DNA from: an uncultured Filifactor sp.
Lineage (GTDB): Bacteria > Bacillota > Clostridia > Peptostreptococcales > Filifactoraceae
Assembly: GCA_947254385.1 (NCBI GenBank)
Contig: CAMYCP010000096.1
Span: forward strand, 1 to 5,491
Length of the DNA stretch: 5,491 nt
Direction: 5' to 3'
The notes beneath the pieces are model-generated. The model had not been told where the DNA came from, did no database searches, and saw nothing but the letters and a program-made list of their open reading frames with translations. Position numbers and translations under genes: made by a program. This document shows positions 4,191 through 5,491 of this stretch, piece by piece. Position 1 is the first letter of the stretch. Each line of letters starts with the position of its first letter.

Positions 4191-5423
4191 TTAGTTTTTT
4201 AATTTTATTTGATGAAAGTTTTTTTTGCCTTTTTTAAGCAAAATTACATCATCTTTTAAATATGATATGTCTATTACTGTTTTGGGATCATTTATCGTAT
4301 CGCCGTTTACCGAAACCGCCGAAGATGTTACAAGTCTTCTCGCCTCACTGTTGGACGCCGAGAGTCCGGTTTCGGTGAGTAAATTTAAGATACCTATTCC
4401 CATTTTGAGTTTTTCTTCCTCAAAGTATGATGTCGGCGCATCGTCACTTAAAGCATTTTTCCCGAAAAGCGCACGTGCGGCATCTTGTGCCTTTTTGGCC
4501 TCGCTTTCACCGTGTACGATTTTTGTAACTTCATACGCCAGTATTTCTTTAGCTTTGTTTATTTCAGAGTCTTTAAGTTTTCCTAAAGCTCTAACTTCTT
4601 CCATGGGGAGAAACGTAAGGAGCGCCAGACATTTTTCAACCGATGCGTCTTCTATGTTGCGCCAATATTGATAAAATTCGTAGGGTGAAGTTTTATTTTT
4701 GTCAAGCCATACGGCACCGGACATGGTCTTTCCCATTTTTACTCCGTCCGAACGTGTAAGCAAGTTGAACGTCATGCCGTAAGCGGATTTTCCCTTTTTA
4801 CGGCGTATAAGATCCGTTCCCGCAATTATGTTCGACCATTGATCATCTCCGCCGAATTCTAATTTGCAACCGTAAAGTTCGTTCAATTTTAAAAAGTCAT
4901 ATGCTTGCATGAGCATATAATTAAATTCAAAAAATGAAAGTCCGTTTTCAGTTTCCATTCTGGATTTGAAACATTCCGCAGATAACATTCGATTTACTGA
5001 AAAATGCACACCTATGTCACGTATAAATTCAATGTAGTTTAAATCGAGGAGCCAATCGGCATTGTTTGCCATTATTGCTTTGTCGTCTTTAAAATCTATA
5101 AATCTGGACAGTTGTTCTTTAAAGCATGTTGCATTGTGATTTATCGTCTCTTTAGTCATCATACTGCGCATATCAGTTCTTCCGGAAGGGTCACCTATCA
5201 TTGCGGTGCCGCCTCCGATTAAAATTATCGGTCTGTGTCCCGCATTTTGAAGATGGCGCATTGCCATAGCCTGCAAAAAATGACCTACGTGCAGACTGTC
5301 CGCTGTCGGATCATATCCCGTGTAAAATGTAACACGCTCTTTTTCGAGTATTTCACGGATCTCATCTTCGTGAGTCGATTGAGCAATAAAACCTCTTTCT
5401 TTGAGTATATCAAATGCGTTCAT
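4191..5423 (-). CDS. tyrS: Tyrosyl-tRNA synthetase
   Basis: A complete 410-residue class I tyrosyl-tRNA synthetase, which charges tRNA-Tyr with tyrosine using ATP in the cytoplasm. The Rossmann catalytic domain carries the HIGH signature as HVGH (45-48) and GDPSGR (77-82). The tyrosine-pocket residues Y34, D78, Y169, Q173 and D176 fall at the same numbers as in the Geobacillus enzyme. The second signature (KMSKS loop) is KMGKT (229-233), a normal variant in this enzyme group. The anticodon-binding helical region follows (about 245-330), then a C-terminal S4 RNA-binding domain (about 345-405, with [18 protein letters not shown]). The ATG at 5423 has AAGGAG 7 bases upstream. It converges on the dehydrogenase gene. 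Only 68 bases of upstream sequence are in the window, so a T-box leader cannot be ruled out, though none is seen. Confidence 0.98.
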   Translation of the reverse strand: MNAFDILKERGFIAQSTHEDEIREILEKERVTFYTGYDPTADSLHVGHFLQAMAMRHLQNAGHRPIILIGGGTAMIGDPSGRTDMRSMMTKETINHNATCFKEQLSRFIDFKDDKAIMANNADWLLDLNYIEFIRDIGVHFSVNRMLSAECFKSRMETENGLSFFEFNYMLMQAYDFLKLNELYGCKLEFGGDDQWSNIIAGTDLIRRKKGKSAYGMTFNLLTRSDGVKMGKTMSGAVWLDKNKTSPYEFYQYWRNIEDASVEKCLALLTFLPMEEVRALGKLKDSEINKAKEILAYEVTKIVHGESEAKKAQDAARALFGKNALSDDAPTSYFEEEKLKMGIGILNLLTETGLSASNSEARRLVTSSAVSVNGDTINDPKTVIDISYLKDDVILLKKGKKNFHQIKLKN

Positions 5424-5484
5424 AAAAAATCTCCTTGAAAAACGTATTGTAAATTTCTTAATATTTTGAAAGCTACTATTTTTT

Positions 5485-5490
5485 ATTATA
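5485..5490 (-). promoter_or_regulatory. Possible -10 box for tyrS
   Basis: A TATAAT on the minus strand at the window edge, which would give a leader of about 55 bases before tyrS. The -35 would lie outside the window. If it is the true promoter, the leader is too short for a T-box. The AT-rich setting makes chance occurrence likely. Confidence 0.3.
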
Positions 5491-5491
5491 T

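Noticed and set aside
4225..4671. Plus-strand frame opposite tyrS (also 2540-2992, 3008-3265, 148-615, 649-861, 5235-5438)
   Set aside because: These are shadow frames over well-supported genes, low-complexity in composition and without family features.
5424..5491. T-box riboswitch before tyrS
   Set aside because: Only 68 bases are available, with no specifier stem, T-box sequence or terminator fold visible; it could lie beyond the window but cannot be claimed.

Overview
The window looks like the chromosome of a low-GC anaerobic member of the Bacillota (Clostridia/Tissierellia-like). The grounds are strong AGGAGG-type ribosome sites, an AT-rich sequence, a clostridial-type tyrosyl-tRNA synthetase, an IS150-like IS3-family element, and the trace of a secreted 'stalk-domain' type protein. 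No species can be named from the sequence alone.

Layout: a D-2-hydroxyacid dehydrogenase of the phosphoglycerate dehydrogenase type (29-955, +) and tyrS (4191-5423, -) converge on each other and look like the resident backbone. About 3.2 kb of accessory DNA sits between them. It starts with the left end and truncated orfA of an IS3-family element (copy A, 1001 to about 1357). Next come a dead N-terminal fragment of a secreted protein on the minus strand (about 1358-1463), a YbjQ/UPF0145 gene (1580-1900, -), a divergent two-gene operon of a P-II-like small protein (2047-2382, +) and a CPA2-type Na+(K+)/H+ antiporter (2394-3572, +), and three 24-bp tandem repeats. It ends with a second IS copy (copy B, 3703-4164, +) that has lost its middle but keeps both ends.

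The most informative signal is at the outer edges. Bases 983-998 and 4174-4189 are perfect 16-base reverse complements. Brought together they form an A-tract/stem/T-tract bidirectional terminator between the two convergent genes. The accessory block therefore seems to have entered the loop of the terminator shared by the dehydrogenase gene and tyrS. Just left of copy B, after the antiporter, there is a second terminator-like stem whose 3' arm is cut off at the IS edge. This element may favour terminator hairpins as targets. Its own left end folds into a strong terminator-like hairpin that also covers the transposase ribosome site.

Functionally, the cargo is a candidate ion-homeostasis module. 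The antiporter has no C-terminal nucleotide-binding regulatory domain, and the P-II-like protein 11 bases upstream may act as its separate regulatory subunit. The heavy preference for GCC alanine codons in the antiporter, unlike the GCT/GCA-rich dehydrogenase, fits a separate origin for the block. The two IS copies are both broken, so the block is probably no longer mobile by itself.
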